Source: Deltaproteobacteria bacterium (GTDB taxonomy: Bacteria > Desulfobacterota > Binatia > UBA9968). From it: a stretch of 31,463 nucleotides of DNA. The first letter of the stretch is position 1. Each line of letters begins with the position of its first letter. The stretch spans positions 1 through 31,463 of the forward strand of contig JAERMN010000019.1 in assembly GCA_016844625.1 (NCBI GenBank), given 5' to 3'. The notes under the pieces were generated by a model, which saw nothing but the letters and a program-made list of their open reading frames with translations, had not been told where the DNA came from and did not search any database. This document shows positions 1 through 6,971 of the stretch, piece after piece. Made by a program: the position numbers and the translations under genes.

Positions 1-209
1 TCGTTGACGAATTTCAATTCGCCGCGATCCAATCGCTCCAGTCCGACAATCGTGTTCAGCAAGGTCGACTTGCCGCAGCCGGAGGGGCCGATGAGCACGG
101 TCACTGAGCCTGCACGGGCTTGGAACGACAAACGGTCGATGACTTTGAACGGCTGGCCGTCTTCGCGGCGAAACCATTTCTCGACATTATCGACGACGAG
201 ATCGGCCAC
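1..209 (-). CDS. ABC transporter ATP-binding protein (SsuB/TauB-like), partial
   Basis: N-terminal 69 residues of a nucleotide-binding subunit; the rest lies beyond the left edge. It begins with GTG at 209, directly after the TAA stop of the permease (stop and start abut), with GGAG about 8 nt upstream. The visible protein shows the usual ABC beginning: a short strand (VADLVVDNVEKWF), then Walker A GPSGCGKST near residues 44-52, followed by a TIVGLERLDRGE segment as in nitrate/sulfonate/taurine importers. It would hydrolyse ATP at the inner face of the membrane to drive the permease encoded just upstream. The exact substrate cannot be read from the ATPase. Confidence 0.9.
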   Translation of the reverse strand, partial: MADLVVDNVEKWFRREDGQPFKVIDRLSFQARAGSVTVLIGPSGCGKSTLLNTIVGLERLDRGELKFVN

Positions 210-1073
210 TTAGCGTCTCCAGACGTCGATCTTGGGCCGCCAGGCGGTCAACCGGCGCTCGGCGAGATCGATGATGCCGTATTCGATGACGATCATGGCG
301 ATGACGAAGGTGAGCGTCCAAGCGATCACGCCTTCCATGTTGAAAACTTGATACGACTTCATCACTTGGTAGCCGACGCCGTTGCTGGTGCCGAACATTT
401 CAACCACCACGACGACTTTCCACGCGAGGCCCAAGCCGTAACGGGTGGCGGCAAAAATATTCGGCACGAGTTGCGGCAAGATTACCTGGGTGATTTTCAT
501 CCATTTGGAAAAGTGAAACACATGGCTCATGTCCATCAGCTCTTTGTCGAGGGATTTCACCCCAGCCCAAATGTTAATCACTAGCATTGGAAAAATCGTT
601 ACCGTGACGGCGAAGTAGGGCGAGAATTCGTTGATGCCGAAGAGCATCACCGCGATCAGCGCCCACATCAAGCCGGGGATGGTCAGGCCGAGCACCACCA
701 GGGGCTGAAAAAAGCGCTCGCCCATCAACACGGTGCCCATGTAGATGCCGACAGCGACGCTAAAGAACATCGCGACAATCGAACCGACGAAGACACGGCG
801 CAGGCTCTGATACATGTGAAAGAAGAACGTGCCGTCGGAGAGCAGCCGAATCGCCTCGTTCACCGTGTTCATCGGACTCGGCAGCAGACGCGGGTAAATC
901 AAATAGAGCGACCACCAAATGGCGATCACGCTCGTCATGGCGCAGAGCGGCGGCAAAATTCTGCCGACTAAATCCCGGCCAAACGAGTAGCCGAAGCTCG
1001 GAATAGTTTCGGCGCCGGCGACGCCCACTGACGATCCGGCCATCGTGGTTTGATTATTCGAGTCAAAAGCCAT
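210..1073 (-). CDS. ABC transporter permease (SsuC/TauC/NMT1-type importer)
   Basis: 287-aa integral membrane subunit with about six hydrophobic segments, beginning near residues 40-60 (PPLCAMTSVIAIWWSLYLIY). A cytoplasmic loop near residues 175-215 (HVFHFSKWMKITQVILPQL, then GLGLAWKVVVVVEMF) matches the EAA-loop region of binding-protein-dependent transport permeases of the sulfonate/taurine/nitrate family. Length is normal for that family (250-290 aa). It is translationally adjacent to the ATPase gene, and the periplasmic binding protein at 2220-3170 on the same strand is the likely third subunit. The cytoplasmic N-terminus is about 35 aa longer than in SsuC. Start ATG at 1073; no strong ribosome binding site is obvious. 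Substrate unknown. Confidence 0.92.
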   Translation of the reverse strand: MAFDSNNQTTMAGSSVGVAGAETIPSFGYSFGRDLVGRILPPLCAMTSVIAIWWSLYLIYPRLLPSPMNTVNEAIRLLSDGTFFFHMYQSLRRVFVGSIVAMFFSVAVGIYMGTVLMGERFFQPLVVLGLTIPGLMWALIAVMLFGINEFSPYFAVTVTIFPMLVINIWAGVKSLDKELMDMSHVFHFSKWMKITQVILPQLVPNIFAATRYGLGLAWKVVVVVEMFGTSNGVGYQVMKSYQVFNMEGVIAWTLTFVIAMIVIEYGIIDLAERRLTAWRPKIDVWRR

Positions 1074-1160
1074 GGAATCTATTAGTGCTATAGAATCAGG
1101 AGTGAAGTCAATGATCGTCCCATTTCCATTGACTTGGCAGATTCCCTTTGATTCTCAGTA

Positions 1161-1281
1161 AACCCCGCCTCTTGAGGCGGGAACAACTAAATGGGGTTTC
1201 CAAAGGGGGCGATAGCATCCCCTTTGCGATATTTTAATAAGCGCCGGGGTCAATACCCCGGCCGCGAAGTGGCTTCGTTTA
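1161..1281 (+). repeat. Four-hairpin structured repeat, copy A
   Basis: Four hairpins in series. P1 is CCCGCCTC-TT-GAGGCGGG (1164-1181). P2 has CAAAGGGG (1201-1208) pairing with CCCCTTTG (1219-1226). P3 is GCCGGGGT-CAAT-ACCCCGGC (1243-1262). P4 is CGAAG-TGG-CTTCG (1265-1277), followed by TTTA. The same series in the same order recurs at 18462-18589 and, in part, at 15846-16033 and 23311-23401, always on the plus strand. It could be a non-autonomous mobile element (IS200/IS605-derived or REP-like) or a structured RNA; no coding capacity is seen. Confidence 0.85.
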
Positions 1282-1300
1282 TTTTGGGGTCCAGTTCCGG

Positions 1301-1340
1301 ACCCGCCTGGATTCCCGCTTAAAGCATGCGGCAATGACGG
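1301..1340 (+). repeat. REP-like 'GGATTCCCGC...AATGACGG' unit
   Basis: The segment CCTGGATTCCCGCTT followed by a degenerate return arm and CAATGACGG resembles a short palindromic unit common between genes of many proteobacteria, where the arms are normally perfectly paired. Here the right arm is eroded (GCATGCGGCAATGACGG). Assignment rests on pattern recognition only. Confidence 0.4.
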
Positions 1341-1398
1341 ACGTCGAATAGGCAATTAACTTAACCGAGCGAGCTGCGGGGGAATCGACCCACAGCGA

Positions 1399-1649
1399 TT
1401 CAACCCGGATTCCGAAGTTGGAGATACAACCTCGGTTGAGCGAGGTGTGGGCCTGGAGTTGCGAAGGCACCCAACCGTAAAGTTTCAAAGTCCTTTTTGC
1501 TATGCCGCAATGAACCGCCTGTACTTGAGACACCCACGCGATTGCACCCATGCTCGCCATAAGCTTAGAGGTAGAACTCCATTGCCTTGGCAACGCAAGG
1601 CCCGCTCCTCGCTCTTCGTGTCAGTTTCAACTGCGCAATCCGGGTTCAA
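1399..1649. repeat. 251-bp element bounded by 13-bp inverted repeats
   Basis: TTCAACCCGGATT at 1399-1411 and AATCCGGGTTCAA at 1637-1649 are inverted repeats matching at 12 of 13 positions. The interior has no recognisable protein in any frame. The size and terminal repeats suit a MITE or internally deleted insertion sequence. No target-site duplication was established. Confidence 0.35.
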
Positions 1650-1694
1650 CTCACGGCTACAAGCTAACGAGGCTTTAGTGGGAACGCAAGAAAT

Positions 1695-2174
1695 CTAGCG
1701 GCTATTCTGCTGTTGACGTAGTCTGTCCAAATCTTGCTGCGTTTGATTGCGTTGAATCTGCTCTTGGAGCGATCGGATCTGTTGTTGTCGCTGTAACTCG
1801 TTGATCTGTTGTTGTTGGCGTAGTGAGTTTTTTTCTTGTTCGACGCGGCGGAGCTGTTGCTCGGTTTGTAAACGCTGTAGTTGCTGATCATTTCTCAGCT
1901 GATCGAGTTGCTGTTGTGTCTGAGTCGCTTGCGGCTTCGTCGCTGCTACCGGCGTTTCGACTTTTTGCCGCTTGATTTGATCCAATTGTTGTTGCGATTG
2001 AGCCGATTGCTGGTCTCGTTTTAAGGTTTCGAGCTGTTCCTGTTGTTTGACTTCTTTGATTTTCTCTTCCTGGCGCGCCGTGGTTTGTTGGCGTAAGACT
2101 TCTTCAAGCTGATCGCTTGCCCCTAGCAGGGATTGCGCGGTCAGCGCCGGCGTCAGGATTATGATCACAAACAC
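1695..2174 (-). CDS. Gln/Arg-rich coiled-coil protein, probably exported
   Basis: 159-aa protein of unknown function. A hydrophobic N-terminus (VIIILTPALTAQS) looks like a signal peptide with cleavage near residue 13-15. The remainder is almost entirely charged or Gln-rich heptad-like sequence (repeated QQQLDQ, QQLRR, LQEQIQ), predicting a long helix or coiled coil. The GTG start at 2174 gives a signal peptide without its usual basic N-region. In the same frame, upstream codons encode ITLKRLA, which would supply it, but no standard start precedes them; an AAAGG lies 5-6 nt before an ATC codon. It follows the binding-protein gene by 45 bp on the same strand, so co-transcription with the transporter is likely. 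Low complexity limits any functional inference. Confidence 0.6.
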   Translation of the reverse strand: MFVIIILTPALTAQSLLGASDQLEEVLRQQTTARQEEKIKEVKQQEQLETLKRDQQSAQSQQQLDQIKRQKVETPVAATKPQATQTQQQLDQLRNDQQLQRLQTEQQLRRVEQEKNSLRQQQQINELQRQQQIRSLQEQIQRNQTQQDLDRLRQQQNSR

Positions 2175-2219
2175 AGCTAATCGTTTTAACGTGATGGCGA
2201 CCTTTCTTTCAGCAACCTG

Positions 2220-3170
2220 CTAGCGAGCTGATGGCAGCATAGAAAAATCCACCAGCTTCGCCGGATCGAGATCTTCTGGAATCGGTCGTTCTTCGCGCAG
2301 TAGGTTCAGATAACCGCGGACTTTCTTCATATTCATCGCGCCGTCGGGCGAGAGAATGCCGGTCATGGTGTCGTAAGAACGTTCCGCTTCGCTCTGGCTG
2401 ATCTTATAACGCGAAGCTATCATCTTTACCGCTTCGCTACGATTGGCTCGTTGCCACGCTGCCGCGTCCATCACTGCGCCAATGGTCCGCCGGATTCGTT
2501 CTCGATTGCCACGAATCTCCGCTTGCGAGGTGAACAGGCCGACATACGGGATGTCCGCCAAGTCGCCCAGGAAAAGAAATTTCTTGTAGCCGAGCGACAC
2601 CGCCTTTTCATCGAACGGCGGGCTCAACACCGCGCCGGCAACTTGATGGGTCGTCAACGTCGCGAAGCTGTTCGAAGTGCCGCCGGTAGTGATCAAGCTT
2701 ATTTGTTTCTCTTCGATTGCGAGTTTCTTAAAGCCGGCGCGGGCAAAGTAATACGGGGACGAGCGAATATCGGAGATCGCGATCCTTTTGCCGAGCAAAT
2801 CTTGAGCGCGGTTGATTTCTCTGTTGGTGACCAAGACCCATGGCGTGTCGCGGTAAAGCGAAAGCACCACGACCAGCGGAAGTCCCGCGACGGCGGCGTT
2901 GATGGCGGATTGCGGTGAGGTAAAAAAATGGATGTTACCGTTAAGGATCGCCTGGGGACCCAGGGCGCTCCGCATCTGGATATATTCGACATCGAGACCG
3001 GCTTTGGTGTAGAAGCCTTTTTCTTTAGCGATGTCGAATGGCAGCGTAGAAACCGCCGAGGATGGGTAGCCGATGCGGACTTTGTAAGGCGGCTCGCCGG
3101 CGTGAATTCGGCTGGTAAGAATTGTCGCGATGAAAGCAGCCGCCAAAGCGACAAGAATTATATTTCTCAT
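2220..3170 (-). CDS. ABC transporter substrate-binding protein, NMT1/SsuA family
   Basis: 316-aa periplasmic binding protein. From ATG 3170 it has a clear signal peptide (MRNIILVALAAAFIATI, cleavage near HAGE). The mature chain follows the NMT1/THI5-like pattern: KVRIGYPSS, then FDIAKEKGFYTKAGLDVEYI, GNIHFFTSPQSAINAAVAGLP and DLLGKRIAISD. It would bind a small organic ligand and deliver it to the permease encoded at 210-1073. The frame stays open 38 codons upstream to 3284, but that part is encoded by an intergenic inverted repeat and would bury the signal peptide, so 3170 is chosen. The gene lies downstream of the amidohydrolase on the same strand, suggesting uptake and hydrolysis of related compounds. 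Ligand unknown. Confidence 0.92.
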   Translation of the reverse strand: MRNIILVALAAAFIATILTSRIHAGEPPYKVRIGYPSSAVSTLPFDIAKEKGFYTKAGLDVEYIQMRSALGPQAILNGNIHFFTSPQSAINAAVAGLPLVVVLSLYRDTPWVLVTNREINRAQDLLGKRIAISDIRSSPYYFARAGFKKLAIEEKQISLITTGGTSNSFATLTTHQVAGAVLSPPFDEKAVSLGYKKFLFLGDLADIPYVGLFTSQAEIRGNRERIRRTIGAVMDAAAWQRANRSEAVKMIASRYKISQSEAERSYDTMTGILSPDGAMNMKKVRGYLNLLREERPIPEDLDPAKLVDFSMLPSAR

Positions 3171-3203
3171 ATATCTGCGCCGTTTGGCATCTCGCCGCTG
3201 TCC

Positions 3204-3264
3204 TGTAGGGGCAAGCCCCTGGGGTTGCCCGCTCGGAGGGCAGGCACGGGGGCCTGCCCCTACA
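3204..3264. repeat. Intergenic inverted repeat (TGTAGGGGCA arms)
   Basis: Perfect 10-bp arms TGTAGGGGCA (3204-3213) and TGCCCCTACA (3255-3264), with further complementary G/C tracts inside (GCAAGCCCC, GGGCAGGC). It sits between the amidohydrolase stop and the binding-protein signal peptide. It resembles a dispersed repeat common in environmental genomes. Its reading-through creates a false N-terminal extension of the binding protein. Confidence 0.7.
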
Positions 3265-3287
3265 CGGGTGGCCGCGATCAACATTCT

Positions 3288-4421
3288 TCACATCCCCATC
3301 ATGCCGTAGTAAGTCGCGCAGTTGTCCCAGAGAATCTTGCGCTTGTCTTCTTCACTGATCGGCAGTTCGAGAAATCTTTCCACGGCGTTCGGATATTTGG
3401 TATCGACATGGGGAAAGTCGGTGGAGAAGATTAGTCGCTCGTTGCCGAGAAAATCGATGGCGTATTTGGCCGGCTCTTCGTCGCACTCGACCGAGGCGTA
3501 GCATTGCCGCTTAAAATAATAGCTCGGCGGTTGCGCTAAATCGGGCGCCCATTGATCGCCGTATTGTTCCCAATGCTCGTCCAGGCGCCACATGAGAAAC
3601 GGCAGCCAGCCGCAGTTGCCTTCGAGAAATGCCACGCGCAGCTTGGGGTGGCGAGCTAAAACGCCGCCGCCGCAAAAGGCGCCGACCGCGAGCATCTGTT
3701 CGACCGGGTGAGCGTAGGTGTGGCGCAGCATGAAGTCATAACCGAAGTTCTCGCCCGCCTGGCGCGCTGCAGAATTATTCGCTTCATGGAAACCGAGCGG
3801 CACGCCGAGGTCTTCGAGGGCGGACCACAGCGGCGCGTAGTAAGGCTCATGCCAGTTATGGCCGTTGACGATGTTGGCGCGGAGAAAGATCGCCCGGAAG
3901 CCAAGCTGCTCGACGCAGCGGCGCGCCTCGCTGATGGCGTCGTCAATGCTAAATGGCGAGATCATGCCGGCGCCGATGAGTTTCCCGGTGTCCGCTTGGC
4001 CGAAGTCGTAGAGCCAGTCGTTGTACGCGCGAGCTAGCGCAGCGGCGAATTCGGATTCTAAATTTGGAATCGCGAGAACGTTCAGGCCGCGGCTCGGATA
4101 AAGAATCGCCACGTCGATGCCTTCTTCGGCCATCGCGTCTAGCTGCACTTGCGCAGACCAACCGCGTTCGTTGTGGGTTTTGAAGAGTTTCTGATTCTTG
4201 TGGAAAATGTGACCGGGCGGCGGCAGCGTTCCCGGCGCTGGATCGTCGGGCCGGCCCCAGGCGCGGCCCTCCGGTCCGACCAGGCGTAAGTCGCGCACGT
4301 GATCGGTGGTGCCGATGGGTGCGAGGGGTTTGAACTTCTTGTCGATATAACGCTGCCAGAGGTCGGCCGGCTCGAGGATGTGCATGTCGCTGTCTAAGAC
4401 TTTGAAGCCATGTTTAGCCAT
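3288..4421 (-). CDS. Amidohydrolase family protein (Amidohydro_2, ACMSD-like)
   Basis: 377-aa TIM-barrel hydrolase or decarboxylase of the COG2159 type. The N-terminus KVLDSDMHILEPADLW carries the metal-binding D-x-H pattern. Further landmarks are GIDVAILYPSRG near residue 105, a GFHEANNS segment near 213, a histidine-bearing HTYAHPVEQM and a C-terminal IFSTDFPHVDTKYPNAVE (metal Asp and His). Family members act on aromatic or amide-containing small molecules. The substrate is not predictable here. Start ATG 4421 is followed by a typical family N-terminus. It lies upstream of the binding-protein gene on the same strand, so they may share a transcript interrupted by a repeat. Preceded by the GTTCAAG inverted repeat. 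Confidence 0.9.
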   Translation of the reverse strand: MAKHGFKVLDSDMHILEPADLWQRYIDKKFKPLAPIGTTDHVRDLRLVGPEGRAWGRPDDPAPGTLPPPGHIFHKNQKLFKTHNERGWSAQVQLDAMAEEGIDVAILYPSRGLNVLAIPNLESEFAAALARAYNDWLYDFGQADTGKLIGAGMISPFSIDDAISEARRCVEQLGFRAIFLRANIVNGHNWHEPYYAPLWSALEDLGVPLGFHEANNSAARQAGENFGYDFMLRHTYAHPVEQMLAVGAFCGGGVLARHPKLRVAFLEGNCGWLPFLMWRLDEHWEQYGDQWAPDLAQPPSYYFKRQCYASVECDEEPAKYAIDFLGNERLIFSTDFPHVDTKYPNAVERFLELPISEEDKRKILWDNCATYYGMMGM

Positions 4422-4436
4422 AGGGTACCCCGTAAT

Positions 4437-4566
4437 CGTTCAAGCCGTTCAAAACGTTCAAGCAGTTCAAGCAGTCGGAAGACAAGACTACCACGAAGGC
4501 GTAAAAATAAACGTCCGAAATACGGTTTGAACGATTTGAACGGCTTGAACATTTTGAACGCGTTCA
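4437..4566. repeat. Inverted repeat built of 9-bp GTTCAAG units
   Basis: Left arm: GTTCAA(G/A) at 4438, 4447, 4456 and 4465, an exact 9-bp period. Right arm: (T/C)TTGAAC at 4526, 4535, 4544 and 4553, again period 9. The arms pair over about 35 bp around a loop of about 54 bp that contains CCACGAAGGC, a unit of the other 9-bp family in this window. The TGA stop of the dehydrogenase at 4564-4566 lies at the edge of the right arm. Confidence 0.85.
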
Positions 4567-5511
4567 TTCTGCCTTCGGATGTGTCGAAATATACTTCGCC
4601 GCTTGCTGCGCGTCCACACCTTCGGCGCGCAGCGCGACTTGCGCCGCTTCTTCCTGAAGTTTGAAAGTCACCGTGTACGCCGATTTATCGCCCCAACCAC
4701 GATTCATACCTTCGATCAGTTTCTGTTCGGCGACGTTCGCCAGCGGCAGCGAGACGTTGAACTCACGTCCTAATGCCGTGGCGAGGCCGACGTCTTTGCG
4801 TAGCAACTTGAGCGGGAAAGTGTCGGTTTCGTAGTCGTTGGGAAAGACGTTCTGCGGCACTTGCGCATGGAGCACATGCATGCGGCCGACCATGCCGCGG
4901 CGCACGCATTCCCAAAGCGACTTAACGTCAACGCCAGCTTTTACTCCCAGCGAGAGTCCTTCGGCGATCGCCTGGGAGATCGTGCTGTTGATCATCTGAT
5001 GCACCAGCTTGCAGATGCTGCCCGAACCGAGCGGCCCGGCGTAAAGCACTTGGTCGCCGAATGCGCCGAGCACTGGCTTGGCGCGCTCGAATATTTCCGG
5101 CGCGCCGCCGACCATGACCTCATGGATGCCGCGCGCGGCCCCGGGCTGTCCTGAGGCGACCGGTGCGTCGAGGACGTGAGCGCCTCTGGCCGCGAAGATC
5201 GGTTCGAGTTTTCGTATCAGCGCCGGCGGGCTGGTCGAGATGTCAATGTAGATCGCCTCGGGTTTAATGCCTTCGACAATTTCCCTGGCGACCTGCTCGA
5301 CATCATCGGGCATTGGCAATGCGGTAACGATGACATCGCTCAGGCGCGCCAGCTCAGCGGCAGAGTTGACCACCGTCGCGCCGCGCTCGCGAAAAGGACG
5401 GGTCGCTTGGTCGCGCAGGTCGTAAACGATCATGGGAAATCCGGCGCGCTGAATGTGGCCGGCGACCGGACCACCCATGTTGCCGAGGCCGATAAAGCCG
5501 ACTGTTTGCAT
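4564..5511 (-). CDS. NAD(P)-dependent 3-hydroxyisobutyrate dehydrogenase family oxidoreductase
   Basis: 315-aa beta-hydroxyacid dehydrogenase. The Rossmann motif GFIGLGNMGGPVAGH lies at residues 5-19; the substrate loop is DAPVASGQPGAARG (normally DAPVSGG); the catalytic lysine is K168 in GSICKLVHQMIN, with the partner Asn at 175. These features match HIBADH, tartronate semialdehyde reductase and related enzymes that oxidise or reduce beta-hydroxy acids with NAD(P). Slightly longer than the roughly 295-aa norm because of a C-terminal tail. ATG at 5511. Divergent from the GST gene across 181 bp. A second, only distantly similar member is at 7891-8721. Exact substrate uncertain. Confidence 0.9.
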   Translation of the reverse strand: MQTVGFIGLGNMGGPVAGHIQRAGFPMIVYDLRDQATRPFRERGATVVNSAAELARLSDVIVTALPMPDDVEQVAREIVEGIKPEAIYIDISTSPPALIRKLEPIFAARGAHVLDAPVASGQPGAARGIHEVMVGGAPEIFERAKPVLGAFGDQVLYAGPLGSGSICKLVHQMINSTISQAIAEGLSLGVKAGVDVKSLWECVRRGMVGRMHVLHAQVPQNVFPNDYETDTFPLKLLRKDVGLATALGREFNVSLPLANVAEQKLIEGMNRGWGDKSAYTVTFKLQEEAAQVALRAEGVDAQQAAKYISTHPKAE

Positions 5512-5692
5512 AGGTTGCCTCGCTTAGTGGTTCTGTCCCTGCTTATCGCAGAAGTAAGATTCGCGTGTCAATGCGGCGATGACGCGGTTTCGAGTTGCGC
5601 GTTTAGAGTGGTCGGAAGCGTCGGTGTCAGTGCGGCTTTTAGCGTTCGTCGATTTTTGCTAAGAGTGAGCCTTCTGCGAAAGGAGAATTACT

Positions 5693-6685
5693 ATGGGCCA
5701 TATGATGAATGGCAAATGGGTGAACGATGACCGCATGACAGCGGACTTGCGCGGACACTTTGTGCGCGCGGACTCGCAGTTTCGCAGTTGGGTGACGCTC
5801 GACGGCAACGCCGGGCCGTCGGGTAGCGGCGGATTCAAAGCCGAGCCGGGGCGCTATCATCTGTTCGTTTCCTACAATTGCCCGTGGGCGCACCGAACCA
5901 TTATTTTTCGCAAGCTGAAACGGCTCGAAGGCATGGTCTCGATGTCGCTGGCGGACAAGCCGAAAACCGCGGGTTGGGCTTACGCAGAGGTGATCGATGA
6001 TTTCCAACCCGAGGACGACGGCGTCTTCCGCTTGCATCAGGTCTACGCGGCTGCGGACCCAAAGTACACCGGCAAAGTGACGGTGCCGACATTGTGGGAT
6101 CGCGAGCGGCGCACGATTGTGAATAACGAATCGTCGGAAATCATTCGCATGTTCAACACTGGCTTTAGCGCGCACACGAATGTGAATTACGATTTCTATC
6201 CCGAAGAGATATCGGTCGAGATCGATCGGATCAATGATTTTGTTTACAGTCATTTCAATAATGGCGTATACCGCGCCGGCTTTGCGCGTAGCCAGGAAGC
6301 CTATGACGAAGCGGTGAAGAAAGTATTTCTATGCCTCGACACCATGGAGGGTTGGCTCAGCGAGCAGCGCTACTTGGCGGGGGAGCGCATTACCGAAGCC
6401 GACTGGCGCGCGTTCCCGACGCTGCTTCGCTTCGATCCGGTATATCACGGCCACTTCAAGTGCAACCTGCGGCGGGTGCAGGATTATCCAAATCTAGCGA
6501 ACTATCTGCGCGAGCTTTATCAGTGGCCGGGGATTAAAGAAACGTTCGATCTGGAGAAAACGAAAGCGGGTTACCACAGCCAACTAAACGTCAACCCAAC
6601 CGGTATCGTGCCGCTCGGGCCGGACATGAGCCATCTCGAATTGCCCCATGATCGTGGGCGGCTGCCCGTGTGGTCTGAAAAATGA
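5693..6685 (+). CDS. Glutathione S-transferase family, glutathionyl-hydroquinone reductase-like (Xi class)
   Basis: 330-aa protein matching the YqjG/EcrA/PcpF family. The catalytic Cys63 lies in NCPWAHRTIIF, the family signature. NESSEIIRMFN follows near residue 144 (glutathione gamma-glutamyl contact), then the helical domain (ITEADWRAFPTLLRFD), and the C-terminal NPTGIVPLGP typical of this class. Family members reduce glutathionyl-hydroquinones to hydroquinones with glutathione. Length fits (about 320-330 aa). ATG 5693 has a strong AAAGGAG ribosome binding site at about 8 nt. It is the only plus-strand gene in the left catabolic patch, consistent with detoxification of quinone intermediates, though that link is inference. 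Confidence 0.92.
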   Translation: MGHMMNGKWVNDDRMTADLRGHFVRADSQFRSWVTLDGNAGPSGSGGFKAEPGRYHLFVSYNCPWAHRTIIFRKLKRLEGMVSMSLADKPKTAGWAYAEVIDDFQPEDDGVFRLHQVYAAADPKYTGKVTVPTLWDRERRTIVNNESSEIIRMFNTGFSAHTNVNYDFYPEEISVEIDRINDFVYSHFNNGVYRAGFARSQEAYDEAVKKVFLCLDTMEGWLSEQRYLAGERITEADWRAFPTLLRFDPVYHGHFKCNLRRVQDYPNLANYLRELYQWPGIKETFDLEKTKAGYHSQLNVNPTGIVPLGPDMSHLELPHDRGRLPVWSEK

Positions 6686-6687
6686 AC

Positions 6688-6959
6688 TCACCACGAAGGA
6701 CACGAAGCATGTCCTGAGCAAAGCCGAAGGGAGCACGAAGTTCGGAGTCTAAGGGAGCGCGGACATTCTTGTCCGCGTATTCTTGCGGGTTTGAAAACCC
6801 GCGCTCCTCTGAAGAACCGTTTCCGCGCGATATGAGAAGACGTTATCGCCTGGATAGAGTAAAACGGAATCCAGGGATTCCCGGATTACGCTCTGCTTCA
6901 TCCGGGCTACAGGCTTAATCATCCGAAACCTTCGTGTCCTTCGTGATCTTCGTGGTGAG
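6688..6959. repeat. CACGAAG inverted repeat with nested repeats in its loop
   Basis: The outer arms are CTCACCACGAAGGACACGAAG (6688 onward) and its complement ending CTTCGTGGTGAG (6929-6959). Inside lie further units: TCCTGAGCAAAGCCGAAGGG (6711 onward, also found inverted inside the copy at 8784-8893); a hairpin pair GCGCGGACATTCTTGTCCGCG and GCGGGTTTGAAAACCCGC (about 6756-6805); and a REP-like unit with CCCGGATT and CATCCGGGCTACAGGC (about 6879-6914). The interval looks like successive insertion of one repeat into another. Confidence 0.8.
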
Positions 6960-6971
6960 ATCGACTTCCGG

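Larger units (their letters stand above)
1074..1694. other. 621-bp gene-free stretch made of repeats
   Basis: No credible gene is seen between the permease start and the Gln-rich protein stop. Short open frames here have no start-site support and run through repeats. The stretch holds, in order, a four-hairpin structured repeat (1161-1281), a REP-like unit (1301-1340) and an inverted-repeat-bounded element (1399-1649). It splits what would otherwise be a continuous minus-strand transporter operon. Confidence 0.7.

Noticed and set aside
120..584. Long plus-strand frame opposite the ABC permease
   Set aside because: A shadow of the permease; His/Asp-rich composition typical of an antisense frame.
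1161..1281. Assignment of the four-hairpin repeat to HEARO/omega RNA of IscB
   Set aside because: There is no IscB or TnpB gene in the window and I cannot match the conserved core by eye; kept only as an untested possibility.
1155..1698. Several open frames of 60-105 codons on both strands
   Set aside because: They run through repeats, lack ribosome binding sites and resemble no protein family.
3171..3284. N-terminal extension of the NMT1 binding protein up to an upstream ATG
   Set aside because: The extra 38 residues are encoded by an intergenic inverted repeat and would place the signal peptide in the interior.
4437..4566. Possible CRISPR-like array
   Set aside because: The unit is 9 bp with no spacers, and the two halves are inverted; there are no cas genes.
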